NCBI RefSeq assembly: GCF_026191185.1
Contig: NZ_JAPHOV010000001.1
Coordinates: 3,072,501-3,136,500 of the forward strand
Direction of reading: 5' to 3'
Source: Legionella sp. PATHC032
Lineage (GTDB): Bacteria > Pseudomonadota > Gammaproteobacteria > Legionellales > Legionellaceae
Length of the DNA: 64,000 nt
In this document: positions 8,784 through 17,536 of the stretch, piece after piece
Numbering within the stretch: the stretch's first letter is position 1
Layout of the letters: every line of letters starts with the position of its first letter
Program-made: the position numbers and the translations under genes
The notes under the pieces: generated by a model
What the model was told of the DNA's origin: nothing
Seen by the model: the letters and a program-made list of their open reading frames with translations, nothing else
Databases searched by the model: none

Positions 8784-8813
8784 CTATTTCATATTAGAAA
8801 TAGTATCATTATA
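8784..8813 (-). promoter_or_regulatory. -10 box and 7-bp inverted repeat in the leader of the clan CD-like gene
   Basis: On the minus strand a TATAAT hexamer (8808-8813) is followed by a perfect inverted repeat, CTATTTC-N6-GAAATAG (8784-8803), ending 5 bases before the ATG at 8778. No good -35 is apparent. The repeat occupies the place where a ribosome site would be expected, so it could be an operator or a translation-limiting hairpin. Confidence 0.4.
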
Positions 8814-9095
8814 ACACTACTACCACAAAAATAATATACAATGATTGCTATTTGATCATGTGTTTAGTATCTTACCCCCAAAATGAGATCTTAATATATA
8901 CATCGAAGCAATCTATTGCGATAAAATTAATAAATTGTATTGCTTTATCAATGAATGATCATTTAAGTAAACTAAAATAGAGACAAGCTGGAAGCCTATT
9001 GGGAACAGTATGATTCAACCACAATAGCGTAGCAGAAAAAATCGAGCTCTATTTTTGATAATGACAGAACTATTGATCGTCAAAGTCGATAAGAG
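8814..9095. other. AT-rich intergenic region, nothing recognised
   Basis: Together with the leader of the upstream gene this makes a 317-bp gap between the clan CD-like gene and the CNNM/CorC-type gene. I see no RNA gene, no convincing gene remnant and no repeat. Confidence 0.5.
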
Positions 9096-10361
9096 TTATT
9101 TTCTTTTTTTATTAACCTTAATCATCTTTACACCTCTTATCATATTGTCGCTGACCCTTAATATTTCAATATGATAGTGGTCAATAACCAGGCAAGAATC
9201 AGGAGGTGGAATATATCCTAAATGCTCAATAATCAGGCCACTTAAGGTCCTTGGTCCGATTAAAGGCAGGTTCCAACCCATCATACGATTTAAATGGCGA
9301 ATGGTTATACTGGCATCGACTATGACCGACCCATCTTGCTGAGGAGTAATATCACGACTTAGAGCAGCGATATCTGTTGTGAATTCACCAACTATTTCCT
9401 CAAGAATATCTTCCATCGTTACAAGCCCAAGAATATCGCCATACTCATCCACAACAAAGCAACTTCTTCTTTTCATTTTTCTGAAATTAAGGATTTGTAT
9501 GTTTAATGGGGTAGCCTCTGGAATAAAATAAGGAACTTCAGCACTATTTAATAAATTTTCCATATCCAACTTATTTTCTAATGCTAAATTTAAAATATTT
9601 CTTACGTGGATCATCCCTACCAAATGATCAATAGAACCATGGTAAACTGGTAATCTTGTGTGTTGTGCTGTTTCCAATTGCTCTAAAAGCTCTATCCAGG
9701 GTAAATCTAAATCAATCCCAACAATATCAGCCTTGGGAACCATGATGTCTTCAACAGTTGCTTGTTCCAGATCCAATAAACTAATCAACATACTTTTATG
9801 CTCTACAGGCATTAAGCCTCCTGCCTCATGAACCACTGAACGCAACTCTTCGCCAGTTAGCATCTCCTTTTGCATCCGTTTTACCGATATATTAAATAAT
9901 CTTAAGATGCCATTGGAAATCAAACTGATTAAATGGACCAAAGGAGAAAAAATCCATTGTAAAATGCTCAACGGCAATGAGGATGCAAATGCTACTTGCT
10001 GAGGGTAAATAGCAGCCAGAGTTTTAGGTGTCATTTCTGCAAAAACCAGGATCAGTATGGTCAACAAGGCAGTTGCTATAGCCACTCCTGCATCTCCATA
10101 AAACCGTTGCCCGATTAAAGTAGCTAGAGTTGATGCCACTATATTTGCCAAGGTATTTCCAATTAAAACCACACTTAATAGCTTATCAGGCCGAGCCAGC
10201 ATGGAATTAACCCGAATGGCTTGCTTATCATTGCTTTTTACCAAGTGTCGTAATTTATATCTATTGATAGACATCATGCCAATTTCGGAACCTGAAAAAA
10301 AAGCAGACAGGCAAATTAGGAAAAATAATAAAACCAATAAAGTAGAAAGAGGGAGTTGCAC
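9096..10361 (-). CDS. CNNM/CorB-HlyC family membrane protein (DUF21 + CBS pair + CorC domain)
   Basis: The 421-residue protein begins with a DUF21 (CNNM) transmembrane domain, residues ~1-180, including LVLLFFLICLSAFFSGSEIGMMS and later hydrophobic segments. A pair of CBS domains follows at ~200-320 (VEDIMVPKADIVGIDLD; RSCFVVDEYGDILGLVTMED). A C-terminal CorC/HlyC transporter-associated domain at ~335-415 contains VDASITIRHLNRMMGWNLP. Relatives (E. coli YfjD, YoaE; animal CNNM) are implicated in Mg2+/Co2+ transport or efflux. The start is GTG 10361, with AAGGA about 6 bases upstream. It is a single gene, transcribed towards the clan CD-like gene. The substrate is inferred from family only. 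Confidence 0.9.
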   Translation of the reverse strand: MQLPLSTLLVLLFFLICLSAFFSGSEIGMMSINRYKLRHLVKSNDKQAIRVNSMLARPDKLLSVVLIGNTLANIVASTLATLIGQRFYGDAGVAIATALLTILILVFAEMTPKTLAAIYPQQVAFASSLPLSILQWIFSPLVHLISLISNGILRLFNISVKRMQKEMLTGEELRSVVHEAGGLMPVEHKSMLISLLDLEQATVEDIMVPKADIVGIDLDLPWIELLEQLETAQHTRLPVYHGSIDHLVGMIHVRNILNLALENKLDMENLLNSAEVPYFIPEATPLNIQILNFRKMKRRSCFVVDEYGDILGLVTMEDILEEIVGEFTTDIAALSRDITPQQDGSVIVDASITIRHLNRMMGWNLPLIGPRTLSGLIIEHLGYIPPPDSCLVIDHYHIEILRVSDNMIRGVKMIKVNKKRK

Positions 10362-10508
10362 TGAATATCCTTATACTTTTAAGAATGACAAATTATACAA
10401 TAGAACTTGCTGTTTTGTAGTAGAAGGCGAGAGGGGCAGCAATAATAGCTAAGAGATAAGGTTGGTGCTGAGCAATGCCCAACACCAAACTCAGATAAAG
10501 TCACTGCA

Positions 10509-11045
10509 TTATTTTTTTATGTGATTATAACGGTTAATACTGGATGTTATTTCTTCTCGAGCGGCCTCTGGACCTACCCAGCCCTCTACCTTGACCCATT
10601 TGCCTTCTTCCAGGTCTTTATAGTGCTTAAAAAAATGTTCGATAGATAATAATAAATGCTGAGGAATATCCTGGTAAGTTTGCATGGATTGATACATTTT
10701 ACTTAATTTAGTTGTTGGAACAGCCAAAATCTTCGCATCAACTCCAGATTCATCTGTCATTTTTAACATGCCAACTGCTCGACATGAAATAACAGCCCCA
10801 CTAATCAACGGAACAGGGGTTATTACCAACACATCTACAGGATCCCCATCTTCTGACAAAGTATTCGGGATATAACCATAATTTGTTGGATAAAACATGG
10901 CAGTCGTCATAAATCGATCTACAAATAAAGCACCAGTTTTTTTATCAACTTCATACTTTACAGGCTCACCGTGCATAGGAATTTCTATGATCACATTCAC
11001 TTCATTTGGAACATCACGACCGCTCTGAATTTCCATTAAACTCAT
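10509..11045 (-). CDS. ppa: inorganic pyrophosphatase
   Basis: The 178-residue protein is a family I soluble pyrophosphatase (E. coli PPase has 175). Motifs are [20 protein letters not shown] near the N-terminus, [19 protein letters not shown] (residues ~55-73) with the metal-binding Asp cluster, and the later [17 protein letters not shown]. It hydrolyses PPi made by biosynthesis and so pulls those reactions forward. The ATG at 11045 is preceded by AAGGG. It is divergent from the HIT gene, with a 128-bp spacer that must hold both promoters. Confidence 0.97.
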   Translation of the reverse strand: MSLMEIQSGRDVPNEVNVIIEIPMHGEPVKYEVDKKTGALFVDRFMTTAMFYPTNYGYIPNTLSEDGDPVDVLVITPVPLISGAVISCRAVGMLKMTDESGVDAKILAVPTTKLSKMYQSMQTYQDIPQHLLLSIEHFFKHYKDLEEGKWVKVEGWVGPEAAREEITSSINRYNHIKK

Positions 11046-11173
11046 TTACGCACCCTTAATAATAAATAAAAGTAATATTATGCGAAAAAACGCATCAAAA
11101 GGCAAAGACAAGCGTTCGCAATATAATAAATGAAATGTATAATAGCATTTTGAATCGAACCATCGGATGACCT

Positions 11174-11515
11174 ATGAATTGTTTGTTTTGCAAAATTGTC
11201 CAAGGTGAAATCCCTGCAACAATAGTTTTTGAAGACAAAAATATAATGGCTTTTCGCGATATTAGACCTCAAGCACCAACACATTTATTGATTATACCCA
11301 AAAAGCATATTGCAACTATTAATGATGTAAACGATGATGATAGCGAACTTCTTGCTAATATTCTAATAAGAGCAAAAAAATTAGCACAGGCTGAAGGGCT
11401 AAGTGAAATGGGTTATAGATTGGTTTTTAATGTTAATTCTGGTGGGGGGCAGGAAGTTTACCACATTCATTTACATTTACTTGGCGGGCGTCAAATGACT
11501 TGGCCGCCAGGTTAG
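11174..11515 (+). CDS. HIT family nucleotide-binding protein (HinT-like)
   Basis: The 113-residue protein starts with [19 protein letters not shown]. It ends with the histidine triad [18 protein letters not shown], which matches the Hint branch (H-x-H-x-H then GGRQM). Hint proteins hydrolyse nucleoside phosphoramidates and acyl-adenylates. The ATG at 11174 has GGATG-type sequence upstream. folE follows 11 bp after the stop, so the two probably share a transcript. Confidence 0.95.
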   Translation: MNCLFCKIVQGEIPATIVFEDKNIMAFRDIRPQAPTHLLIIPKKHIATINDVNDDDSELLANILIRAKKLAQAEGLSEMGYRLVFNVNSGGGQEVYHIHLHLLGGRQMTWPPG

Positions 11516-11526
11516 GAATTCTTGCT

Positions 11527-12066
11527 ATGGAAAAATTATATTCAAGTTTGCTTAAAGAGTTAGGCGAAGATATAAATCGTGAAGGATTGAAGGATACTCC
11601 TGGAAGAGCAGCTAATGCCTTACGTTATTTAACTAAAGGTTACAATGAGAACCTTGATGAAATCATTAACGGCGCTCTGTTTGATTCTGACATGAGTGAA
11701 ATGGTTATCGTCAAGGACATAGAACTGTACTCATTATGCGAACATCACTTATTACCTTTTTTGGGTAAATGCCATGTTGGATATCTACCTGATGGCAAAG
11801 TAATAGGTTTATCCAAAATTGCTCGTATTGTAGATTTTTATGCGCGGAGACTGCAAATTCAAGAACGATTGACAGGCGAAATTGCTCATTGTATTGAATC
11901 CATTACCGGAGCTCGCGGTGTCGCCGTAGTAGTTGAAGCGAAACATCTTTGCATGATGATGCGTGGAGTCGAAAAACAAAACTCTGTCATGACTACTTCG
12001 GTTATGCTCGGTGAAATGCGTAACAATTCAAGCTGTCGTTTGGAATTCTTAAATTTAATTCGTTAA
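11527..12066 (+). CDS. folE: GTP cyclohydrolase I
   Basis: The 179-residue protein carries the family signatures [21 protein letters not shown] (Zn-binding Cys and His), [18 protein letters not shown], and [21 protein letters not shown] with the second Zn Cys. It converts GTP to dihydroneopterin triphosphate, the first step of folate synthesis; folP lies at 45 kb in this window. I chose ATG 11527 (MEKLYSSLL); an upstream TTG at 11500, inside the HIT gene, would add nine residues without homology. The first ~25 residues are shorter than E. coli FolE (222 residues), as in Bacillus-type enzymes. Confidence 0.96.
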   Translation: MEKLYSSLLKELGEDINREGLKDTPGRAANALRYLTKGYNENLDEIINGALFDSDMSEMVIVKDIELYSLCEHHLLPFLGKCHVGYLPDGKVIGLSKIARIVDFYARRLQIQERLTGEIAHCIESITGARGVAVVVEAKHLCMMMRGVEKQNSVMTTSVMLGEMRNNSSCRLEFLNLIR

Positions 12067-12127
12067 TACAGATAACAAATGGGTAGGGGCTTTATCCCTG
12101 CCTGCAATAATAAAATAATTAACCCAT

Positions 12128-12342
12128 TTATTGTTGATAACTTACCCGATATATTACATGAGCATAATCATCAGAGATTAATAGCGACCCATCCGGCATA
12201 ACGAGCGTATCGACAGGTCTTCTCCATGCCTTTTCTCCCTGTAGCCTCAACTGATTCGAGGTTTGATCAACTAAGCGCTCAAAAACTAATATTTGATTAT
12301 ATTTTACCTGATGATTGGTTTGGCTCAAAGGCCAAAGGGGCT
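12128..12342 (-). pseudogene. 3' remnant of a PQQ-dependent sorbosone/glucose dehydrogenase-like gene
   Basis: The minus-strand frame encodes about 70 residues ending in WRRPVDTLVMPDGSLLISDD and then AHVIYRVSY. This is the typical last blade of sorbosone dehydrogenase/SdhGDH-type beta-propellers, which are normally 350-450 residues. No start or upstream propeller blades exist: an in-frame stop lies just upstream (near 12351) and the next 300 bases show nothing similar. I read it as the truncated end of a deleted gene, not a functional small protein. Confidence 0.6.
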
Positions 12343-12351
12343 TTCATACTT

Positions 12352-12651
12352 AATGACTTTCATAAATTGTTTATTATCAATATTCAATCTAATCGCACAT
12401 TAGGTTTATCGGGATAACGATGCTAAATACATGATATCAACAAGTAAAATGATTAGAGCCTGAAAAGAATGCGGCCTACAAAGTCGTTTGACTTAAAGGC
12501 CAAGACTTCTCATTGTAGCTATTGAAAATAGTATCCAAAAACAAAATAGCTCAACAATTATTATTTATTTTGTTTCTAATGGCATGCTTAACAGAGCCCA
12601 ACGTCTAGAGTTTGTTACTTGCAAATGATTGAAATTTGAACATTGACGTTT
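12352..12651. other. intergenic region, nothing recognised
   Basis: About 300 bases lie between the dehydrogenase remnant and the kinase-like gene. No open frame with recognisable similarity, RNA gene or strong hairpin is visible. It is plausibly scar sequence left by the deletion that truncated the dehydrogenase. Confidence 0.4.
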
Positions 12652-14169
12652 TTACCAGCATCCTGGACAGGGGCCTATTTTAATAGAGCTCATAATCTCA
12701 TTTATAGTAGAGTTTTCACTTAAAATATCTCGGATTTTTTTAAAATTAAAAGCATCTTCTCTAGTAAATATTCTAAATATATCTTTAGCAGGTCCCGAAA
12801 AATCACTTTCTTTATAGTGAGCAAGTTTTTTCTTAATTTTTACAATGGCATTAGCTATATTCTCCTCATCTGTATAATTAATGTTGCCTACAATTCTTTG
12901 CAACTCCTCAACTAAAAGTAAATTTTTTTTCGGTTGATCATGCATTAACGTTAGTGTTTTTAATACATCATAGACCGCTAAGATATTCGCTTGTCTTTCA
13001 TTTTTAGGAATCATCAAAATACTTATCTTCATTTTCATTTGATTAGAGTTAGAAAATTGTGTTTGTCGTTCTGTTGGTTCATTTTTATTGATTTCTGTAC
13101 GCGCACGTTTATTTTTTTCTATCTCTTTATTCTGAGTAGGTTGAGAAGTATTTTGATCAAAATCCCATATCCTATGTTTTCTCTTTTTTTCAGTATTTTT
13201 TGATTTATCATCCTTTCTCATTTCACCTTCAAATTCTGTGTCGGTAGCCTCTTTCTCTCTCCTCTCTTCTTTATATGGGCTTGAATATTCCTCTTCTTCC
13301 TCATCATTGATGTAATTAACATACTCCTTATAAAGCTCTAGCCTAGTGAGTAACTTGCTTATTAATTTATCTGCTTCGTGGTAATGCCCTACGGTAAATG
13401 ATTTTTGTTTTATTTCTTCCAGAGCCACCTCTTCAACCTCAGCTATCTTTCTAATTACTGATATTATTCTTTCTCTATCTGAAAATAATTTTTTTGCAGA
13501 GAGGCTTTTAAACTGTTGTTCATCATAATCAATAAAATCAGTTAAATATCTATCATCTGATTCTTTCGCTATTTCATTTGTAAGATAATTGATAACAAAA
13601 TTATCAATGTATTCTTCTAAATTAATATCATTCTTATCAATAATAAAGGATCTAAAACTAAAACCAGGATCAAGCCTTACAGCGTTAAAAGTGTTACCAT
13701 CTTTGACAAATCCAAAATTTCCCCCCTCCCAATCTGCTTCACCTAAAAAATGACAGACCACAAACAAGTCTACTAATCCAACTATATTTACATCTAATAT
13801 GTCCTCATCTTCATTGTCATCCCATTGAAAAGAAATAGCGTCAGTACCAGTTTCACGGACTACATCACACCAATCACTATAATTCTCTAATTTGTCCGAT
13901 ACGCGGTAATACTTCGTACCCATCGCATTGCTTGCAAGATAGTATTGTGGCTGTTGAGGGCCTAAAATGTAACGCAGTAAATTTCCAGAAAAAACAGCAT
14001 ATTCCGCTTCGAGAAGCATATCACTCAGATCTTGATGATTATTTGAACTAAATATATATTTTTTCCCCCCAAATGAACAAATAGATCTTCCCTCTCTTTC
14101 AAAAACCATAGATTCATTTGTTAAGCAATTATACTTTACCTTATCTTCTTCCTCTTTCCCTTGCATCAT
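12652..14169 (-). CDS. candidate phosphoinositide-kinase-like effector protein
   Basis: I start at ATG 14169 (505 residues); an upstream codon at 14247 adds 26 AT-rich-encoded residues without features. Residues ~76-90 (YYLASNAMGTKYYRV) resemble an ATP-binding strand with Lys86. Residues 142-154 read LGEADWEGGNFGF, like the PI3/4-kinase and HipA-type catalytic loop (D146, N151). Residues 165-172 read RLDPGFSF, placed as the DFG-like metal motif (D167). The middle (~265-370) is a Glu/Lys-rich, low-complexity linker with basic clusters KKRKHR and KNKRAR. A helical C-terminus ends in CPGCW. The gene is single, AT-rich and flanked by gene and transposase remnants. Kinase identity is inferred from motif order; effector status is inferred from context. 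Confidence 0.6.
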   Translation of the reverse strand: MMQGKEEEDKVKYNCLTNESMVFEREGRSICSFGGKKYIFSSNNHQDLSDMLLEAEYAVFSGNLLRYILGPQQPQYYLASNAMGTKYYRVSDKLENYSDWCDVVRETGTDAISFQWDDNEDEDILDVNIVGLVDLFVVCHFLGEADWEGGNFGFVKDGNTFNAVRLDPGFSFRSFIIDKNDINLEEYIDNFVINYLTNEIAKESDDRYLTDFIDYDEQQFKSLSAKKLFSDRERIISVIRKIAEVEEVALEEIKQKSFTVGHYHEADKLISKLLTRLELYKEYVNYINDEEEEEYSSPYKEERREKEATDTEFEGEMRKDDKSKNTEKKRKHRIWDFDQNTSQPTQNKEIEKNKRARTEINKNEPTERQTQFSNSNQMKMKISILMIPKNERQANILAVYDVLKTLTLMHDQPKKNLLLVEELQRIVGNINYTDEENIANAIVKIKKKLAHYKESDFSGPAKDIFRIFTREDAFNFKKIRDILSENSTINEIMSSIKIGPCPGCW

Positions 14170-14395
14170 ATTTATTCCGAATAATATCAATATATTTTTA
14201 TTATAGGATATGTCGAAAATCTTTACTTTAATCAAGGAGACAGCCAAATTAAAATGGCATAAGGAATGGGTTTTCTAGCTGGGAAAACTAATTTGTGTCC
14301 AAAATAAGGACATATTATAGATCAATATTTGTGCCCCATATCTTTAGCTGACTGGAAGAGTAGCGTGAACTCAAAAATTGAGCAACCGCTATTAA
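14170..14395. other. intergenic, probable leader of the kinase-like gene plus scar sequence
   Basis: AT-rich sequence upstream of the kinase-like gene. It must contain the promoter, but I cannot assign boxes with confidence. No gene is visible. Confidence 0.35.
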
Positions 14396-14527
14396 ATTGA
14401 TCTGATCGATCAGCATTTAGCTATTATCCAACCACTAACCCCTGCAGAACAAGAACTAGGACATACAAGAAGCACTGATATTCGTGAAGTTATGAATGTC
14501 TTTTTTATAAGTCAAAATTTGCACTAG
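14396..14527 (+). pseudogene. IS5-family transposase N-terminal remnant
   Basis: The plus frame reads LIDQHLAIIQPLTPAEQ, a short gap, then RSTDIREVMNVFF. This aligns by eye with the N-terminal domain of IS5-type transposases (W-x-L-I-E-P-L-L-P-P ... R-T-D-x-R-E-V-x-N-A-I-F-Y). The frame stops at TAG 14525-14527. The rest of the transposase and any terminal repeats are missing. It is a dead fragment. Confidence 0.55.
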
Positions 14528-14540
14528 AATGCTTAATCTT

Positions 14541-14698
14541 CTTTTTTAAATTCACCCCGATTTTTTCAATTGGATTGAAATTAAGGCAGTAAGGTGATAA
14601 AAACATCAACTTTTCTAATAATCTCGAGTGTATTTTGATGCTGATTACATTAATTCAAAAATAAAACAGCTTCATGTTTAAACTCTACTTCAGTAGCT
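14541..14698 (-). pseudogene. IS630-family transposase C-terminal remnant, frameshifted
   Basis: On the minus strand, LMFLSPYCLNFNPIEKIG (about 14560-14615) matches the IS630/Tc1 DDE motif LPPYSPDLNPIE, including the last catalytic Glu. Upstream, in another frame, HEAVLFLN-stop-CNQHQNTLEIIRK resembles the preceding VLDNASxHK block. A stop codon and a frameshift separate the two, so the gene is inactive. It has the opposite orientation to the IS5-type remnant next to it. Confidence 0.6.
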
Positions 14699-14742
14699 TA
14701 TAATTTATGCAGCCATATACACCAATTGCAAGCACTCAATTA

Positions 14743-14776
14743 AAACTCGCTAAAAGGCTATGCTTTTTGCGAGTTT
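14743..14776 (-). terminator. rho-independent terminator after pnp
   Basis: AAACTCGC...GCGAGTTT with an inner AAAAG/CTTTT pairing forms a long stem around the loop GCTATG. Read on the minus strand it is followed by a short T-run (TTTTAATT). It lies 34 bp after the pnp stop, the right place to end the rpsO-pnp transcript. Confidence 0.75.
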
Positions 14777-14809
14777 ATAATGAATAGAACTTTAAATGCT
14801 ACTATTTTA

Positions 14810-16999
14810 TTATTCCTCTTCCTCAGAGATTTTGTTATCTGAATTAATTTCTTCAGATTGCTCTTCCATCGTAAGGAATGTAGCAGATACCGGAGCACCT
14901 TCGCCCTCTTTGGCTTCAGCTTGCGGTTTGTCCTTCCACTCCAGTTTCACTCGTCCTTGTTTATCGATCCCCGCAACAAAGACTTCAATTTCCTGACCTT
15001 CCTGCAACACCTCTTCAACTTTTTGTGTTCTGTCGGCACATATTTGTGAAATATGCAGTAACCCATCTTTACCAGGCAGTAAATTGATAAAAGCGCCGAA
15101 GTCAACTATCTTGCTTACCTTTCCTTGATAAGTCTGACCCACTTCAATTTCAGCAATTAGAGCTTTAATTTGTTTTTGCGCCTCTTCCAAAGCCATCTTA
15201 TCCGGAGAAAATAACTGGATAACCCCTGAGTCATCAATATCTATAGACACTCCTGTACTTTCAATAAGTCCTTTAATCGTTGCGCCACCTTTGCCAATGA
15301 TTGTGCGGATTTTATCTTCAGCAACTTTCATGGTAGTGATTCTTGGAGCGTGCTGAGATAATTCGGTTCTATGCTCAGCAAGGGCATTGTTCATGACGCC
15401 AAGAATATGGATACGACCTTCTAAAGCTTGCTCCAGAGCCTGTTCCATAATTTCATTGGTAATCCCGGAAATCTTGATATCCATCTGCAAAGCAGTAATC
15501 CCTTTTTCTGTACCTGCTACTTTAAAATCCATATCACCTAAATGATCTTCATCACCCAATATGTCTGTTAATACAGCATAACGCTCACCTTCCTTGATTA
15601 AGCCCATGGCCACACCAGCAACTGGCGCTTTTAAAGGTACTCCAGCATCCATCAATGCCAGACTTGTTCCACAAACAGTAGCCATAGAACTGGAACCATT
15701 AGATTCAGTAATCTCGGATACAATCCGTAACACATAAGGAAACTCATTGGTATCAGGCAGTACAGCCATTAAAGCACGCTTGGCTAAACGGCCATGCCCA
15801 ATTTCACGGCGTTTGGGACTACCTACTTGCCCTGTTTCCCCGACAGAATAAGGAGGGAAGTTATAATGAAGCATAAATCGGTCTCTGGTTTCACCACTAA
15901 TTCCGTCCAATATCTGTGCGTCACGCTCATTACCCAAAGTAGCGACAACAATAGCTTGGGTTTCTCCTCTGGTGAACAAACAGGAACCGTGAGTTCTTTC
16001 CAGGAATTTGGTACGAATAGAAATAGGTCTAACTGTTCTGTGATCACGCCCATCGATGCGAGGCTCACCGTCAAGAATACGGTTACGTACTATAGAACGC
16101 TCTAACTCACCAAACATATTGGCAATAACATCTGCTTTTAATTCATCATTTTCAGCCATCAAAGCAGAAATAGTTTGTTCTCTTAACTCGTCTAAGCGCT
16201 GATACCGTTGTTGTTTGTCTTTAATAAGGTAAGCGGCTTCAACCTCATTCCTCGCTACATCATTGATTCTAGCTTTTAGCACTGTATCAATTTCAGGCGC
16301 CTTCCACTCAGGCTTGTTCTTACCAACTTCTCTAGCAAGTTCTTCTATTGATTTTATAACACTTTTCATCATTTCATGGCCATATAACATAGCACCACGC
16401 ATGATGTCTTCACTTAATTCTTGTGCTTCTGATTCCACCATTAAAATGGCATCTTTTGTTCCTGCAATAACCAAATCAAGTTTGGACTCTTCTTGCTCGT
16501 TTCTACTTGGATTGAGTAGATAAACTCCATCTTTGTAGCCTACCCTAGCAGCGCCTATAGGGCCATTAAACGGTACACCAGAAATTGAAAGCGCAGCAGA
16601 GGCTCCAATCATAGCGATAATATCAGGAGATACCTCGGGATTTAAGGATAGAACAGTGGCAATTATCTGTACTTCGTTAAAAAAATTATCCGGGAATAAT
16701 GGCCGGATCGGTCTATCTATTAACCGTGAAATTAATGTTTCATTATCAGATGGTCGTCCTTCGCGCTTGTTAAAGCCCCCAGGAATTTTACCTATTGCAT
16801 AGAACTTTTCTTGATAATTCACTGTTAATGGGAAAAAATCATTACTTTCACCACCATCCTTTTTCCAAACCACAGTCACTAGCACTTGTGTACCATTCAT
16901 ACTTGCCATTACGGCACCATCAGCCTGTCGTGCTACTTCACCTGTTTCCAGAGTTAATTTATGGTTACCGAATACTATTTCTTTTGTAATTTTTGCCAC
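14810..16999 (-). CDS. pnp: polyribonucleotide nucleotidyltransferase (PNPase)
   Basis: The 729-residue protein is slightly longer than E. coli PNPase (711). Two RNase PH-like domains lie at ~10-145 and ~315-465 ([49 protein letters not shown]). A KH domain ([16 protein letters not shown], ~555) and an S1 domain ([17 protein letters not shown] to ~690) follow. The tail is unusually acidic ([14 protein letters not shown]). It degrades RNA 3' to 5' phosphorolytically and is a degradosome partner. The start is GTG 16999. It follows rpsO, separated by a hairpin, as in E. coli, where pnp mRNA is autoregulated through RNase III. Confidence 0.98.
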   Translation of the reverse strand: MAKITKEIVFGNHKLTLETGEVARQADGAVMASMNGTQVLVTVVWKKDGGESNDFFPLTVNYQEKFYAIGKIPGGFNKREGRPSDNETLISRLIDRPIRPLFPDNFFNEVQIIATVLSLNPEVSPDIIAMIGASAALSISGVPFNGPIGAARVGYKDGVYLLNPSRNEQEESKLDLVIAGTKDAILMVESEAQELSEDIMRGAMLYGHEMMKSVIKSIEELAREVGKNKPEWKAPEIDTVLKARINDVARNEVEAAYLIKDKQQRYQRLDELREQTISALMAENDELKADVIANMFGELERSIVRNRILDGEPRIDGRDHRTVRPISIRTKFLERTHGSCLFTRGETQAIVVATLGNERDAQILDGISGETRDRFMLHYNFPPYSVGETGQVGSPKRREIGHGRLAKRALMAVLPDTNEFPYVLRIVSEITESNGSSSMATVCGTSLALMDAGVPLKAPVAGVAMGLIKEGERYAVLTDILGDEDHLGDMDFKVAGTEKGITALQMDIKISGITNEIMEQALEQALEGRIHILGVMNNALAEHRTELSQHAPRITTMKVAEDKIRTIIGKGGATIKGLIESTGVSIDIDDSGVIQLFSPDKMALEEAQKQIKALIAEIEVGQTYQGKVSKIVDFGAFINLLPGKDGLLHISQICADRTQKVEEVLQEGQEIEVFVAGIDKQGRVKLEWKDKPQAEAKEGEGAPVSATFLTMEEQSEEINSDNKISEEEE

Positions 17000-17031
17000 G
17001 TAATGTTCCCCATTAAGTAAATATAAGAAAA

Positions 17032-17057
17032 AAAAGGCGCAGAACGCTGCGCCTTTT
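17032..17057 (-). terminator. GC-rich hairpin between rpsO and pnp
   Basis: GGCGCAG-AACG-CTGCGCC is a perfect 7-bp stem with a 4-base loop. On the minus strand it is followed by a long T-run (complement of A-rich 17027-17035). It lies 56 bp after the rpsO stop and 33 bp before the pnp start. It looks like a partial terminator for rpsO; read-through would supply pnp mRNA. Confidence 0.8.
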
Positions 17058-17113
17058 ATTCTAAAACTGATTTATTATTTGATGCGTCCCCATAGAGACA
17101 ATAATCCCATCAA

Positions 17114-17389
17114 TCAATAGGAATCTCTCAATCCCAGATTTTGGATTAATGTTTGATAGCGATCTTGATCATTACGCTTCAAATATTTTAGTAACTTGCG
17201 GCGCTTGTTAACCAATTCTTGCAAGCCACGTCTCGAATGAAAATCTTTTTTATTTTCTTTAAAATGATCAGTTAAATATTTAATGCGACTGGTAATTAAA
17301 GAAACTTGTACTTCTGGTGAACCAGTATCTTTATCACCGCGTTTGTATTCATTAATAATTTCTGCTTTTTCTGCGCTATTTAGCGACAT
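17114..17389 (-). CDS. rpsO: 30S ribosomal protein S15
   Basis: The 91-residue protein (E. coli S15 has 89) shows [26 protein letters not shown] and [19 protein letters not shown], diagnostic of S15. It binds the central domain of 16S rRNA early in 30S assembly. In E. coli S15 represses its own translation through a leader pseudoknot; the leader at 17390-17536 is present, but I could not verify such a fold. It lies between truB and pnp in the conserved order. Confidence 0.98.
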   Translation of the reverse strand: MSLNSAEKAEIINEYKRGDKDTGSPEVQVSLITSRIKYLTDHFKENKKDFHSRRGLQELVNKRRKLLKYLKRNDQDRYQTLIQNLGLRDSY

Positions 17390-17536
17390 TATTTACTCCT
17401 GGAACTCAGCTAAGTATTCTTTTAAAGGCGAACATTCTACCAAGGCATGTCAAATGAAACAAGTAGTGGATATTAATTTGTGTAAAAAATTTCATACTTT
17501 TCCCGAAATACACAGAAACTTTTACATAAATTGTAA

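Noticed and set aside
8779-9095. Small RNA or gene remnant in the 317-bp gap
   Set aside because: No terminator-like hairpin, no promoter pair facing into the gap and no recognisable peptide in any frame.
12128-12328. A 66-codon frame with a good C-terminal motif as a real small gene
   Set aside because: It has only the last blade of a propeller enzyme, begins at a TTG without a ribosome site, and an in-frame stop lies just upstream. I list it as a pseudogene remnant.
15794-16105. Open frames of up to 103 codons antisense to pnp
   Set aside because: They are shadows of the strongly conserved PNPase reading frame, without ribosome sites or similarity.
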